Shown piece by piece: positions 1 to 9,236 of a stretch of 64,000 nt of DNA; within the stretch, counting starts at the first letter, position 1, and each line of letters starts with the position of its first letter. The position numbers and the translations under genes were made by a program. A model generated the notes under the pieces. The model worked only from the letters and a program-made list of their open reading frames with translations. It was not told the DNA's origin and did not search any database. The stretch is from an uncultured Bacteroidota bacterium (GTDB lineage: Bacteria > Bacteroidota > Bacteroidia > Flavobacteriales > Flavobacteriaceae). The DNA lies in NCBI GenBank assembly GCA_902557655.1, contig CACEAZ010000003.1:1-64000 (forward strand), given 5' to 3'.

Positions 1-250
1 CAATTCTATTTGTTTCAGAATTAATTATTTCATCTCTTTCCTTAATTAAACGCTTAAGATTTAAAGATATATTTGAATATTCTCCGTCTAATTTATCAGA
101 TTCGTTTTTTAAAATAGCAAGCTTTTCTGAATTGTAATTTGACAAAAATTCTTTAATCTGCTTTACAGAATTAAACCTGTGAATCCCGTTATAATCAAGT
201 TCAGATTTGAGAGATTTGAGAGATTCTGTTATGCCAAATATTAAAGCCAT
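1..250 (-). CDS. Unrecognised coiled-coil protein, N-terminal part only
   Basis: An open frame begins with ATG at 250 and runs off the left edge, giving the first 83 residues. They start MALIFGITESLKSLK and continue as a Lys/Glu/Leu/Asn-rich stretch with a heptad-like pattern, as in an alpha-helical coiled coil. I see no signal peptide, membrane segment or catalytic motif in this part. The gene lies downstream of mnmE on the same strand, separated from it by 73 bp that contain a hairpin. I do not recognise the family. The open frame and the normal start, directly after the mnmE hairpin, make a real gene likely. Confidence 0.6.
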   Translation of the reverse strand, partial: MALIFGITESLKSLKSELDYNGIHRFNSVKQIKEFLSNYNSEKLAILKNESDKLDGEYSNISLNLKRLIKERDEIINSETNRI

Positions 251-293
251 TGAACAAACAATTTACAATAATTTAAAAAAAATGATTATATTT

Positions 294-324
294 ATCTAAC
301 TAATTGATTTTCAATTAGTTAGAT
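294..324 (-). terminator. Perfect 14-bp hairpin after mnmE
   Basis: The arms 294-307 and 311-324 are perfect reverse complements (ATCTAACTAATTGA and its complement) around a 3-nt TTT loop. The right arm touches the mnmE stop codon (324-326). On the minus strand the hairpin is followed by an A/T stretch and, about 11 nt later, by a run of eight T. It is therefore a terminator-like or mRNA 3'-end stabilising hairpin rather than a textbook intrinsic terminator. Confidence 0.6.
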
Positions 325-1709
325 TATTTCCCGATACAAAACTTTGAGAAAATATTCCCAAGTATTTCATCATTGGAAATTTCACCTGTCAATTCACCCA
401 GATAATAAATGGACTGTTTTATATCAATTGCTAATAAATCTGCTGAAACTTTATCATTAATAGCTGACTTAACCTTATGAATTTCCTCATAGGTTTTATT
501 TAACAAATCATAATGTCTTGAGTTTGATATTGTTGAATTATCTATTTGACTTGTAAGACTATTAATATGAGTTATTATTTCTTCCTTTAGAGCTGAAATA
601 TTAATCTTATTTTTTGCACTTATTGAAATTGGTTTAAATTTAGATAAACTATCTATTTCTACGTTTGATTTCTCATCCTCTTTGTTTAGAACAAGAATTA
701 ATTTTTTTTCAGGAAACTCATCATTAATACCGTTAAGATAATTTATGTAATAATCCATATTTGACGAGTTTAATTGCGAATAATCAATTAAGTAAATTAT
801 TATTTCTGCTTCCTTTATTTTTTTAAAGGTTCTTTCAATTCCAATACTCTCAATTTCATCTTTTGTGGATCTAATCCCAGCAGTATCAATAAACCTACAT
901 ATTACTCCGTTTAAATTTATTTGATCTTCAACAGTGTCTCTTGTTGTTCCTGGAATTGGACTGACAATTGCTCTTTCTTCATTCAATAAAGAATTTAAAA
1001 GTGTAGATTTTCCAGAGTTTGGTTCTCCAGCAATAACAACAGGAATACCATTTTTAATTACATTTCCTGTTTTAAATGAATCAATCAAAGTTTTGAGACT
1101 TAATGATATTCTATCCAATAAAGAAATTAATTCATTCATGTTAGCAAATTCTACATCTTCTTGTGAAAAATCAAGTTCTAATTCAATAAGAGATGCGAAA
1201 TTGACTAATTCAGATCTAAGATCATTGATGTCATTTTTAAAACCACCCCTCATTTGATTCATTGCTAACCTGTGAGATGCTTCAGAATTACTAGAAATTA
1301 AATCAGCAACAGACTCAGCTTGACTTAAATCCATTTTACCGTTTAAAAAAGAACGCATCGTAAATTCACCTGCGTTGGCAATCCTACAATTTTTAGATAA
1401 TAATAATTGAATTATCGATTGCTGAATAAATAAACTACCATGACAAGATATTTCAACTAAATCTTCTCCAGTATAAGACTTAGGATTACGAAATACTGTA
1501 ACTAACACCTTATCAATTGTATTTTTTTTATCGTAAATATATCCAAGTTGAACCTTACTGGATTGTTGATCTTTTAAACTCAATTTTTCTACACCTCGAA
1601 AAAAATTATCTACAATTTCTATGCTTTCTGGGCCAGAAATTCTAATAAGAGAAATTGCTCCTACTCCAGAGGGGGAAGCTAATGCGATTATGTTATCGTT
1701 ATCTACCAA
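324..1709 (-). CDS. mnmE: tRNA modification GTPase MnmE (TrmE)
   Basis: MnmE works with MnmG to place the 5-(carboxymethyl)aminomethyl group on U34 of certain tRNAs. The 461-residue protein has the usual length. It has an N-terminal tetrahydrofolate-binding domain (about residues 1-118), a helical region, and an inserted G domain with P-loop GEPNSGKS (about 228-235), GTTRDT (254-259), DTAG (275-278) and a later NKED. It ends in the hallmark CIGK, whose Cys is catalytic in the family. The start must be TTG at 1709, because an in-frame TAA lies three codons upstream and the next residues match the conserved N-terminus (DNIIALASP). This TTG overlaps the stop of the rhomboid gene (TTGGTAG, 7-nt overlap), which points to translational coupling. 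Confidence 0.97.
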   Translation of the reverse strand: MVDNDNIIALASPSGVGAISLIRISGPESIEIVDNFFRGVEKLSLKDQQSSKVQLGYIYDKKNTIDKVLVTVFRNPKSYTGEDLVEISCHGSLFIQQSIIQLLLSKNCRIANAGEFTMRSFLNGKMDLSQAESVADLISSNSEASHRLAMNQMRGGFKNDINDLRSELVNFASLIELELDFSQEDVEFANMNELISLLDRISLSLKTLIDSFKTGNVIKNGIPVVIAGEPNSGKSTLLNSLLNEERAIVSPIPGTTRDTVEDQINLNGVICRFIDTAGIRSTKDEIESIGIERTFKKIKEAEIIIYLIDYSQLNSSNMDYYINYLNGINDEFPEKKLILVLNKEDEKSNVEIDSLSKFKPISISAKNKINISALKEEIITHINSLTSQIDNSTISNSRHYDLLNKTYEEIHKVKSAINDKVSADLLAIDIKQSIYYLGELTGEISNDEILGNIFSKFCIGK

Positions 1710-2368
1710 TTTCCGTTAGTTTTAATGTAAAAGTATACAATTGGTATCAATAGAACCGCTACTGTAAACATATTATTAATTAATAAAATTGGCGAAATAA
1801 GTAAAGTAGCAAAGAAACCAGCTATAGCTCCTCCCAAATGTGCTTCATGCCCAATATTATCATTACGTTGTTTCATTGAATAAATTGAATAAAACAAATA
1901 ACCAATTCCAAAAAGATAACCTGGCATCGGAATGATAAAAAAGAATAGTGTCATACTTGGGTTAAGTAATATAGATGCATACACTATACCCATAACCGCG
2001 CCACTTGCGCCAACAGCATTATAATTTAATTTGTTTTTATTTAACCTGTAAGTTAATATGTTACCAAAAATTAAACTTGTAAAATAAATAATCAAAAAAT
2101 TCATTTCACCCACCCTATAAATCACTGAATCAGCAAAAAAATAAAAAGTAAACATATTGACGATCAAGTGAGTAGTGTCAACATGTAAAAACCCAGATGA
2201 AAGATATCTTATCCTCTCACCACGTTTTATGTAAGAAGGGTTGAATTTGTATTTGTTGAAAAAATTAATATCATTAAAACCCTTGTATGAGAAATAAATA
2301 TTTAGAATAATAAGAAGAATTGCTACAGAGTTCACAGATAATTTCCTTAATCGTGTCAAATATAACAT
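1703..2368 (-). CDS. Rhomboid-family intramembrane serine protease
   Basis: This is a 221-residue polytopic membrane protein with about six hydrophobic segments. The rhomboid catalytic pair is visible: Ser in GASGAVMG (about residues 118-125) and His in GHEAHLGG (about 172-179), the latter preceding a GxxxG-like helix. The residues HLIVNMFTFYFF around 66-77 match the conserved rhomboid region that contributes the HxxxN motif. Rhomboids cut transmembrane substrates within the membrane; the substrate here is unknown. The gene overlaps mnmE downstream by 7 nt and diverges from the lipid A acyltransferase gene, with only 22 bp between the two start codons. Confidence 0.9.
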   Translation of the reverse strand: MLYLTRLRKLSVNSVAILLIILNIYFSYKGFNDINFFNKYKFNPSYIKRGERIRYLSSGFLHVDTTHLIVNMFTFYFFADSVIYRVGEMNFLIIYFTSLIFGNILTYRLNKNKLNYNAVGASGAVMGIVYASILLNPSMTLFFFIIPMPGYLFGIGYLFYSIYSMKQRNDNIGHEAHLGGAIAGFFATLLISPILLINNMFTVAVLLIPIVYFYIKTNGNW

Positions 2369-2386
2369 ATATTTGTCTCAAATTTA
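2368..2386. promoter_or_regulatory. Back-to-back -7 boxes between rhomboid and acyltransferase genes
   Basis: TATATTTG at 2368-2375 on the + strand and TAAATTTG on the - strand (2386 to 2379) both match the Bacteroidota -7 consensus TAnnTTTG. They would serve the acyltransferase (ATG 2391) and the rhomboid gene (ATG 2368) respectively. No good TTG -33 element was found at 19-23 nt from either box, so this is a motif-only call. Confidence 0.4.
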
Positions 2387-2390
2387 TTTA

Positions 2391-3272
2391 ATGGATAGAC
2401 TGGTATTCATCATTACATACCCATTTATTTGGCTAATTTCTAAGCTGAACTTTTCGTCTATTTATATAGTTTCTGATCTTCTTTATTACCCTCTATATTA
2501 TATCTTTTCGTACAGAAAAAAGGTGGTTAGAAAAAATCTAGAATTAGCATTTCCAAATAAATCCCTTAAAGAAAGAATAAAAATCGAAAAAGAGAACTTT
2601 AGAAACTTAACCGATATATTTTTAGAAACCTTTAAATCAACTAAGATGGAAGAAGATGAATTGAAGGAAAGGTTTGTTTTTAAAAATCCTGAGGTTCTAG
2701 AAAAAATATATAATAATAACCAGGATGTTATTGTAATGTGCAGTCACTATTGTAGTTGGGAATGGGTTTTTGGAGTAAGAAATATTACACGTTTTAATAT
2801 TAATGCTGTCTATAAACAACTTTCAAATAAGTATTTTGATAAGTTGACAAAATCTAGAAGAAGTCAATACGGTGCTAACATGATCACAACAAAAGATACA
2901 TTTAGGGAAGTAAGTAGGTTGTCAAAGCAAGTGGGATTAAATTTTTATGGATTTGCATCTGATCAATCTCCAAAAAAGAGTAAAGCAGTATACTGGACCA
3001 ACTTTTTAAACAATTATGTCCCGTTTCATATCGGAGCAGAGGTTATTGCGAAAAAATATAATATGGCATTAGTTTTTATGGATGTACAAAAAATTAAGAG
3101 AGGTTTTTATGAAGCCTCATTATCACTAATAACTGATAAACCAAATGAATTTAAAGATTATCGATTAACAGAAGAGTATATCAAACTAGTTGAAAAACAG
3201 GTTACAGAAAAACCAGAATACTACACTTGGACTCACAAGAGATTTAAACACAGGAAAAATAAGCCTATTTAA
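2391..3272 (+). CDS. Lipid A biosynthesis acyltransferase (LpxL/HtrB-like)
   Basis: The protein belongs to the lysophospholipid acyltransferase family that adds a secondary acyl chain to lipid A at the inner membrane. It has 293 residues from the ATG at 2391. An in-frame TTG lies at 2373, but homologous N-termini (M-x-x-LVF...YPxxWLIS) fit the ATG, and the -7 box at 2368-2375 would overlap the longer version. The N-terminus is hydrophobic (about residues 5-45). The HX4(D/E) active-site motif is seen as HYCSWEW (about residue 119), with Glu in the acidic position, which I believe is common in Bacteroidota. A later DQSPKKSK region matches the family's second motif. The 3' end overlaps glmM tail-to-tail by 8 nt. 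Confidence 0.92.
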   Translation: MDRLVFIITYPFIWLISKLNFSSIYIVSDLLYYPLYYIFSYRKKVVRKNLELAFPNKSLKERIKIEKENFRNLTDIFLETFKSTKMEEDELKERFVFKNPEVLEKIYNNNQDVIVMCSHYCSWEWVFGVRNITRFNINAVYKQLSNKYFDKLTKSRRSQYGANMITTKDTFREVSRLSKQVGLNFYGFASDQSPKKSKAVYWTNFLNNYVPFHIGAEVIAKKYNMALVFMDVQKIKRGFYEASLSLITDKPNEFKDYRLTEEYIKLVEKQVTEKPEYYTWTHKRFKHRKNKPI

Positions 3273-4644
3273 CCATATTGATTTCGTCAATAAACTTTGA
3301 GGATAACATATTAGCTTCTTCTTGAGATTTTGCTTCGGAATATACCCTAATTATTGGTTCTGTATTACTTTTTCGCAACTGAACCCAAGAATTTTCAAAA
3401 TCAATTTTTAAACCATCCTCATTGTTAACTTCTTCTTCAGAATATTTTTCTGAAATCTCATTTATTATTTTATCAACATTAACAGTTTTATCAAGCATAA
3501 TTTTATCCTTGCTCATAAAATAACTGGGGTATTTTGACCTTAATTCAGAACATGAAATATTAAGATTAGCTAAATGACTTAAAAACAAAGCAATTCCAAC
3601 TAGTGCATCTCTACCATAATGCAAATCCGGAAGGATTATACCACCATTTCCTTCCCCACCAATAACAGCATTTTTTTTCTTCATTAATTCAACGACATTT
3701 ACTTCCCCTACAGCGCTAAAAAAGTGATTACATCCATTCAAATCTGAAATATCTCTTAAAGCCCTAGATGAGCTTAAATTACTAACTGTATTACCTGGAT
3801 TGTGTTTTAAATAATAATCTGCACAAGCAACTAAAGTATATTCTTCACCAAAAACCTCACCATCTTCAGAAACAAATGCCAAACGATCAACATCAGGATC
3901 GACAACAATTCCTAAATCAGCAACCTCATTCACAACCAGGTTGGACAAATCAGAAAGATTCTCCTTTAAGGGTTCAGGGTTGTGTGGAAACTCACCGGTT
4001 GGATCACAATAAAGTTTAATAGTTTCAACTCCTAGCCTATCAAGTAATTTTGGGATTGCAATTCCGCCAGTAGAATTTACCGCATCAACAACTACTTTGA
4101 ATTTTCTTCTTTTAATTGATTCTGAATCAACAAACGGTAATTTTAGTATTAAATCTATATGAGTATCAATATAAGAGTCGTTAAACGTAACTGAGCCTAA
4201 ATTTATATTTTCATCAAAGGAAGGATTTGAATCTGCTATAGACATCAAATTTTTACCATCCTCTGCATTTATAAACTCACCTTTATTATTAAGTAATTTT
4301 AACGCATTCCATTCCCTTGGGTTGTGACTTGCAGTAATTATAATACCTGCGTCAGCATTTTCAATTGGGACAGCAATTTCGACAGTTGGTGTTGTAGAGA
4401 GTCCTAAACATACAACATCAAATCCCATTTTTGTTAGAGTATCCAAAACTAATCCTTGAACCATTAATCCAGAAACTCTAGCATCTCTTCCTACAACTAT
4501 TTTATTTGATTTAACTCTATTTTCAGATTTAAGCCACAAGCCAAAAGACATAGTGTATAGAACAATATCATTCTTAGTCAGGTCTTCACCTTCTCTATCT
4601 CCAATTGTACCTCTAATTCCTGAAATTGATTTTATTAATGGCAT
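3265..4644 (-). CDS. glmM: Phosphoglucosamine mutase
   Basis: GlmM converts glucosamine-6-phosphate to glucosamine-1-phosphate on the way to UDP-GlcNAc for peptidoglycan and lipid A. The 459-residue product has all four phosphohexomutase motifs: phosphoserine loop TASHNPREWNALK, Mg-binding DPDVDRLAF, sugar-binding GGEGNGGI, and phosphate-binding RKSNTEPIIRVYSEA near the C-terminus. I place the start at ATG 4644 (MPLIKSISGIRGTIG), not the in-frame TTG at 4662, because the family begins here and a -7 box at 4660-4667 overlaps the upstream TTG. A related phosphomannomutase/phosphoglucomutase activity cannot be excluded from sequence alone. The gene diverges from ggt. Confidence 0.93.
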   Translation of the reverse strand: MPLIKSISGIRGTIGDREGEDLTKNDIVLYTMSFGLWLKSENRVKSNKIVVGRDARVSGLMVQGLVLDTLTKMGFDVVCLGLSTTPTVEIAVPIENADAGIIITASHNPREWNALKLLNNKGEFINAEDGKNLMSIADSNPSFDENINLGSVTFNDSYIDTHIDLILKLPFVDSESIKRRKFKVVVDAVNSTGGIAIPKLLDRLGVETIKLYCDPTGEFPHNPEPLKENLSDLSNLVVNEVADLGIVVDPDVDRLAFVSEDGEVFGEEYTLVACADYYLKHNPGNTVSNLSSSRALRDISDLNGCNHFFSAVGEVNVVELMKKKNAVIGGEGNGGIILPDLHYGRDALVGIALFLSHLANLNISCSELRSKYPSYFMSKDKIMLDKTVNVDKIINEISEKYSEEEVNNEDGLKIDFENSWVQLRKSNTEPIIRVYSEAKSQEEANMLSSKFIDEINMVK

Positions 4645-4659
4645 TAAAATTGTTTTTTG

Positions 4660-4667
4660 CAAATATA
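4660..4667 (-). promoter_or_regulatory. -7 box of glmM
   Basis: The minus strand reads TATATTTG, a full match to the TAnnTTTG -7 element. It lies 15 bp upstream of the glmM ATG at 4644, predicting a 5' leader of only about 10 nt. No TTG -33 element is evident at the standard distance. Confidence 0.5.
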
Positions 4668-4726
4668 CTTTTATTTAAACTACAGTAAAATAATTTGAAT
4701 TTGTAAATTCGGACAAAATATCAACA

Positions 4727-6397
4727 TTGAATAGAATCTTTAAAATTTTAATATTATTAATACTAATTACTTCTTGTAAGAACGATAACCAGGGGGTAAT
4801 TTCAGAAAATGCAATGGTTGTTTCCGCTAGATCAGAAGCAAGTCAAATTGGAATTGATATTTTAAAAAAAGGTGGCAATGCTTTTGACGCAATGGTAGCA
4901 ACGGAGTTGGCTTTGGCTGTATGTTATCCATCAGCAGGAAATATTGGAGGTGGTGGTTTTATGATTTATAGAAAAAATGACGGTGAAGTTGGCGCATTAG
5001 ACTACAGGGAAAAAGCTCCTAAAAAATCGTCAAGAGACATGTACCTTGATGATAAAGGAGAAATCATTGAAGGCTTGAGTATGATTGGCGGTTTATCAAT
5101 TGGAGTACCAGGCACAATTGCGGGAGTCTTTGAAGTTCATGACAAATTTGGAAGCCTACCCATTGAAGAGCTAATAAAACCCGCAATAGATCTTGCGAAT
5201 AAGGGGGTTAATGTAACAGAAAAACAAAGTGAAAAAATAAACGAAAATCTTGAATACTTTAAGTTAGCAAACAAAGAACCCATTCTATTTAGCAACGGAT
5301 TTAAAACCAATGATACAATTAAATATAAAAATTTAGCTTCCACATTAACCAGGATAATGTTAAACGGAAAGGATGAATTTTATAAGGGAGAAACTGCAAA
5401 AAAACTTGTTAAATATATTCAGAAAAATGACGGAATAATTTCCCTAAATGATTTAGAAGATTACAAACCTGTTTGGAGGGAACCTATAATTTTTAACTAT
5501 GACGATTTAAAGATAATTTCTATGTCACCACCATCTAGTGGTGGAATATGTATCAGTCAAATTTTTAAAATGATTGAACCTTATGATTTGAAATCTTACG
5601 GGCACAACTCAGTTGATTACATAAAGCTATTGGTTGAAGCTGAAAGAAGGTCTTTCGCTGACAGAAGCCACTTTCTTGGGGATCCAGATTTTACTGATAT
5701 ACCTTTAAATGATCTGTTAGATAAGGAATATTTAAAAACAAGAATGGAAGATTTTTCGTTTGACAAACCAACTGACTCTAACGAATTATCTCATGGTAAT
5801 ATCAATATTATAGAAAGTGATGAAACCACTCACTATTCTATAGTTGATAAATTTGGAAACGCTATTGCTGCAACGACAACACTTAACGGTTCTTATGGAT
5901 CTAAACTTTATTGTGAAGAGTTAGGTTTCTTTCTAAATAATGAAATGGATGACTTTTCTAGTAAACCAGGATTTCCAAACATGTATGGACTAATTGGAGG
6001 TGAAGCTAATAAAATTGAACCCGAAAAAAGAATGTTAAGTTCAATGACCCCTACAATTGTAGAAAAAAACAATAAACTCTTTATGACATTAGGTACACCA
6101 GGTGGATCAACAATAATCACTTCTGTAATACAAACTATACTTAATGTACATGAGTTTAAAATGGGTATGAATGAAGCAGTAAACTCTCCTAGATTCCATC
6201 ATCAATGGATGCCAGATTCAATCAGAATTGAATCTGAAAGATTTGATAATAAAACAAAAAATGCACTTATAAAATCTGGATATAAATTAAATGACAAGGG
6301 ATCAATAGGAAGAGTTGATGGAATATTAATTAACTCACAGAATAAACTTGAAGGAGGAGCGGATAAAAGAGGTGATGATACTGCTATTGGATATTAA
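4727..6397 (+). CDS. ggt: Gamma-glutamyltransferase / glutathione hydrolase, lipoprotein
   Basis: GGT cleaves gamma-glutamyl bonds of glutathione and related peptides outside the cytoplasm. It is an Ntn hydrolase made as a precursor that self-cleaves before a threonine. The 556-residue sequence carries the cleavage site and nucleophile (TTHYS, first Thr at about residue 367), the oxyanion/substrate loop GTPGGST, and the N-terminal GGNAFDAMVA and NIGGGGF motifs. The start is TTG at 4727, giving a short hydrophobic signal ending in LITSC (Cys about 17), so the enzyme is probably a lipid-anchored protein facing the periplasm. No ATG would preserve this signal. It is followed 5 bp later by uvrA. 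Confidence 0.94.
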   Translation: MNRIFKILILLILITSCKNDNQGVISENAMVVSARSEASQIGIDILKKGGNAFDAMVATELALAVCYPSAGNIGGGGFMIYRKNDGEVGALDYREKAPKKSSRDMYLDDKGEIIEGLSMIGGLSIGVPGTIAGVFEVHDKFGSLPIEELIKPAIDLANKGVNVTEKQSEKINENLEYFKLANKEPILFSNGFKTNDTIKYKNLASTLTRIMLNGKDEFYKGETAKKLVKYIQKNDGIISLNDLEDYKPVWREPIIFNYDDLKIISMSPPSSGGICISQIFKMIEPYDLKSYGHNSVDYIKLLVEAERRSFADRSHFLGDPDFTDIPLNDLLDKEYLKTRMEDFSFDKPTDSNELSHGNINIIESDETTHYSIVDKFGNAIAATTTLNGSYGSKLYCEELGFFLNNEMDDFSSKPGFPNMYGLIGGEANKIEPEKRMLSSMTPTIVEKNNKLFMTLGTPGGSTIITSVIQTILNVHEFKMGMNEAVNSPRFHHQWMPDSIRIESERFDNKTKNALIKSGYKLNDKGSIGRVDGILINSQNKLEGGADKRGDDTAIGY

Positions 6398-6402
6398 AAA
6401 TT

Positions 6403-9231
6403 ATGAGTGAAGAAGTAATTTCAATTTACGGAGCAAAATCCAATAATCTAAAAAATATAGATCTTAAAATTCCAAGAGATAAGCTGGTTGTAATAACTGG
6501 TTTATCTGGAAGTGGTAAATCTTCATTAGCTTTTGACACACTTTATGCAGAGGGTCAAAGAAGATATATTGAAACTTTTTCTGCATATGCTAGGCAATTT
6601 CTTTCAAAACTTGAAAGACCCGATGTTGATAAAATTGAAGGTCTATCTCCAGTGATATCCATTGAACAAAAAACTGTAAACAAATCACCTAGATCAACTG
6701 TTGGAACAACAACCGAAATATATGATTTTCTGAGATTACTATATTCGAGATGTTCAGAAGCATATAGTTACGTTTCTAATAAAAAAATGGTTAGCTATAC
6801 AACCAAACAAATTTTAGAGCTTGTTGAGTCAGTTTATAACGGCAAGAAAATTATTTTGCTTGCTCCTGTTGTCAAATCTAGAAAGGGTAATTATCAAGAT
6901 TTGTTTCAACAGATTATAAAAAAAGGATTTACCCAATGTAGAATTGATGGAAAAATCTGTGACATAAATAACAATACCAGTTTAGAGAGATATAAAAATC
7001 ATGATATTGAAATTGTTATTGATAAATTATATCTAAAAAAAGGTAACTTTTCAAAAAAAAGACTAAAAGACAGTGTTGAGACATGTTTTTTTCACGGAAG
7101 TGATTCAATTTTAATAATTGATAATGATTCAAATGATGCAAGATATTTTAGTTTGAATCTTATGTGTGAAGAATCTGGAATTTCATATGAATTACCAGAG
7201 CCAAACAATTTCTCGTTTAATTCACCTAGAGGTGCTTGTAAAAAATGTAAAGGAATCGGTGTATTAAAAGAAGTTGACTTAAAAAAACTTATCCCAGATG
7301 ATTCTTTGTCAATTGATAATGGCGGAATAGAGCTAATAAGCAATAAAAAATCCTGGGTTTATAAGCAAGTTAAATTAATTTCTAAAAAATTAAATTTCTC
7401 CCTAAGTGATCCTATAAAAAATATTCCAAAAAGTGGAATGAATGCAATTTTATATGGCTTAAAAGATGAATTGATTGTTGAGAACAAATCAATAGGAGTA
7501 AATATTGACTACTCGATTTCTTTTGAAGGGATATGCAACTTTATTACTGAACAATATAAAAATAACGAATCAACCCGATTAAAACGATGGGCAAGTAATT
7601 TCTTTAAAGATGTAATATGTGATAGTTGTAATGGCTCAAGATTAAAAAAAGAGTCATTGTATTTTAAAATTGATAACAAAAACATCAATGACATTGTTAA
7701 TTTAGAAATTAAAGAACTACAAAAATGGTTTATTGAGCTCCCTAAAAAACTAAACAAGAAACAATTAATTATTTCAAATGAAATCGTAAAAGAAATAAAT
7801 GAAAGGTTGGCCTTTTTAGAAAATGTTGGATTAAGTTATTTAACACTAAACAGAACATCGAAATCTTTATCTGGAGGAGAAAGCCAAAGAATTCGATTGG
7901 CATCACAAATTGGATCACAGTTAACTGGAGTTTTATACATACTTGATGAACCTAGTATTGGACTTCATCAATCAGACAATAAAAGACTTATAAATTCCTT
8001 AATAAATTTAAAAGATATTGGAAATTCAATAATAGTTGTTGAACACGATAGGGATATGATATTGAACGCCGATCATATTATTGATATTGGACCCTTTGCT
8101 GGAAAAGAAGGTGGTGAAATAATTTTTTCAGGAACAAAAAAAGAACTTTTAAAAAGCAAGTCTTTGACAGCTGAATACATAAACAATAAATTAAAGATTG
8201 ATAAACCAGAAAAAATTAGACCTGGAAATGGAAAGTTTATTGAATTAATTGGATGTACTGGCAACAATTTAAAAAATGTAGATTTAAAAATTGCTTTGAA
8301 TACATTGACAGTTGTAACTGGTGTTTCTGGGAGTGGAAAATCAACATTAATTAATGAAACATTGTTTCCAATAATCCATAATAAAATATACAAGGCTGAA
8401 AAAAATATCCATAGCTACAAGAAAATTGATGGACTTGAATCAATTGATAAAATTGTAAATATCAATCAATCACCAATAGGTAGAACACCTAGAAGTAACC
8501 CTGCTACATACTGTGGAGTTTTTTCTGAAATAAGGAATTTGTTTTCTAAATTAAATGAGTCAATTATTAGAGGTTATAAAGCCGGAAGATTCAGTTTTAA
8601 CGTAAGCGGTGGAAGATGCGAAGAATGTAAAGGTGCAGGTTTAAAATTAATTGAAATGAACTTTCTCCCTGATGTTTTCGTTGAATGTGAAGTTTGCATG
8701 TCTAAAAGATTCAACAGAGAAACTTTAGAAATAAAATACAAAGGGAAATCCATTAATGATGTACTTGAAATGAGTATAAATGAGGCAACAGAATTTTTTG
8801 AACACATTCCTAAAATATATCGCAAATTAAAAACCATAAAAGATGTTGGTTTAGGATACTTAACATTAGGACAACAAAGCACTACCCTCTCCGGAGGTGA
8901 AGCTCAGAGGATAAAACTTGCAACTGAACTTAGTAAAAGAGATACGGGAAACACATTATATGTTTTGGATGAACCAACCACTGGTTTACATTTTGAAGAT
9001 ATCAGAATTCTTTTGACTGTAATAGAGTCATTAATATCAAAAGGAAATACTGTAATTATTATAGAACACAACATGGATGTAATTAAAAGAGCTGATCATA
9101 TAGTTGATTTAGGTCCTGAGGGAGGTAAAAATGGCGGAAATATTTTATTTCAAGGCAATATTAATGATTTTTTAAAATGTAAAAAAAGCTCTACATCCAG
9201 TTTCCTAAAAAAAAGAACTAACTTAGATTAA
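6403..9231 (+). CDS. uvrA: Excinuclease ABC subunit A
   Basis: UvrA is the damage-recognition ATPase of nucleotide excision repair; with UvrB it loads onto lesions. The 942-residue protein has the standard length and two ABC ATPase halves. Walker A motifs are GLSGSGKS (33-40) and GVSGSGKS (about 646). Signature motifs LSGGESQR and LSGGEAQR are followed by ILDEPSIGLH and VLDEPTTGLH. Two zinc-binding Cys clusters are visible (CKKCKGIG near 279 and CEECKGAG near 738). The uvrB and uvrC genes are not in this window. The gene lies between ggt and a LOG-family gene with 5-bp gaps on both sides, suggesting one transcript. Confidence 0.98.
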   Translation: MSEEVISIYGAKSNNLKNIDLKIPRDKLVVITGLSGSGKSSLAFDTLYAEGQRRYIETFSAYARQFLSKLERPDVDKIEGLSPVISIEQKTVNKSPRSTVGTTTEIYDFLRLLYSRCSEAYSYVSNKKMVSYTTKQILELVESVYNGKKIILLAPVVKSRKGNYQDLFQQIIKKGFTQCRIDGKICDINNNTSLERYKNHDIEIVIDKLYLKKGNFSKKRLKDSVETCFFHGSDSILIIDNDSNDARYFSLNLMCEESGISYELPEPNNFSFNSPRGACKKCKGIGVLKEVDLKKLIPDDSLSIDNGGIELISNKKSWVYKQVKLISKKLNFSLSDPIKNIPKSGMNAILYGLKDELIVENKSIGVNIDYSISFEGICNFITEQYKNNESTRLKRWASNFFKDVICDSCNGSRLKKESLYFKIDNKNINDIVNLEIKELQKWFIELPKKLNKKQLIISNEIVKEINERLAFLENVGLSYLTLNRTSKSLSGGESQRIRLASQIGSQLTGVLYILDEPSIGLHQSDNKRLINSLINLKDIGNSIIVVEHDRDMILNADHIIDIGPFAGKEGGEIIFSGTKKELLKSKSLTAEYINNKLKIDKPEKIRPGNGKFIELIGCTGNNLKNVDLKIALNTLTVVTGVSGSGKSTLINETLFPIIHNKIYKAEKNIHSYKKIDGLESIDKIVNINQSPIGRTPRSNPATYCGVFSEIRNLFSKLNESIIRGYKAGRFSFNVSGGRCEECKGAGLKLIEMNFLPDVFVECEVCMSKRFNRETLEIKYKGKSINDVLEMSINEATEFFEHIPKIYRKLKTIKDVGLGYLTLGQQSTTLSGGEAQRIKLATELSKRDTGNTLYVLDEPTTGLHFEDIRILLTVIESLISKGNTVIIIEHNMDVIKRADHIVDLGPEGGKNGGNILFQGNINDFLKCKKSSTSSFLKKRTNLD

Positions 9232-9236
9232 AAAAT

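Noticed and set aside
934-1257. Open frame on the + strand inside mnmE
   Set aside because: It lies wholly antisense to the conserved G-domain region of mnmE and has no family marks. The same holds for antisense frames in uvrA (7092-7343, 8073-8393, 8574-8882), recN, ligA and others.
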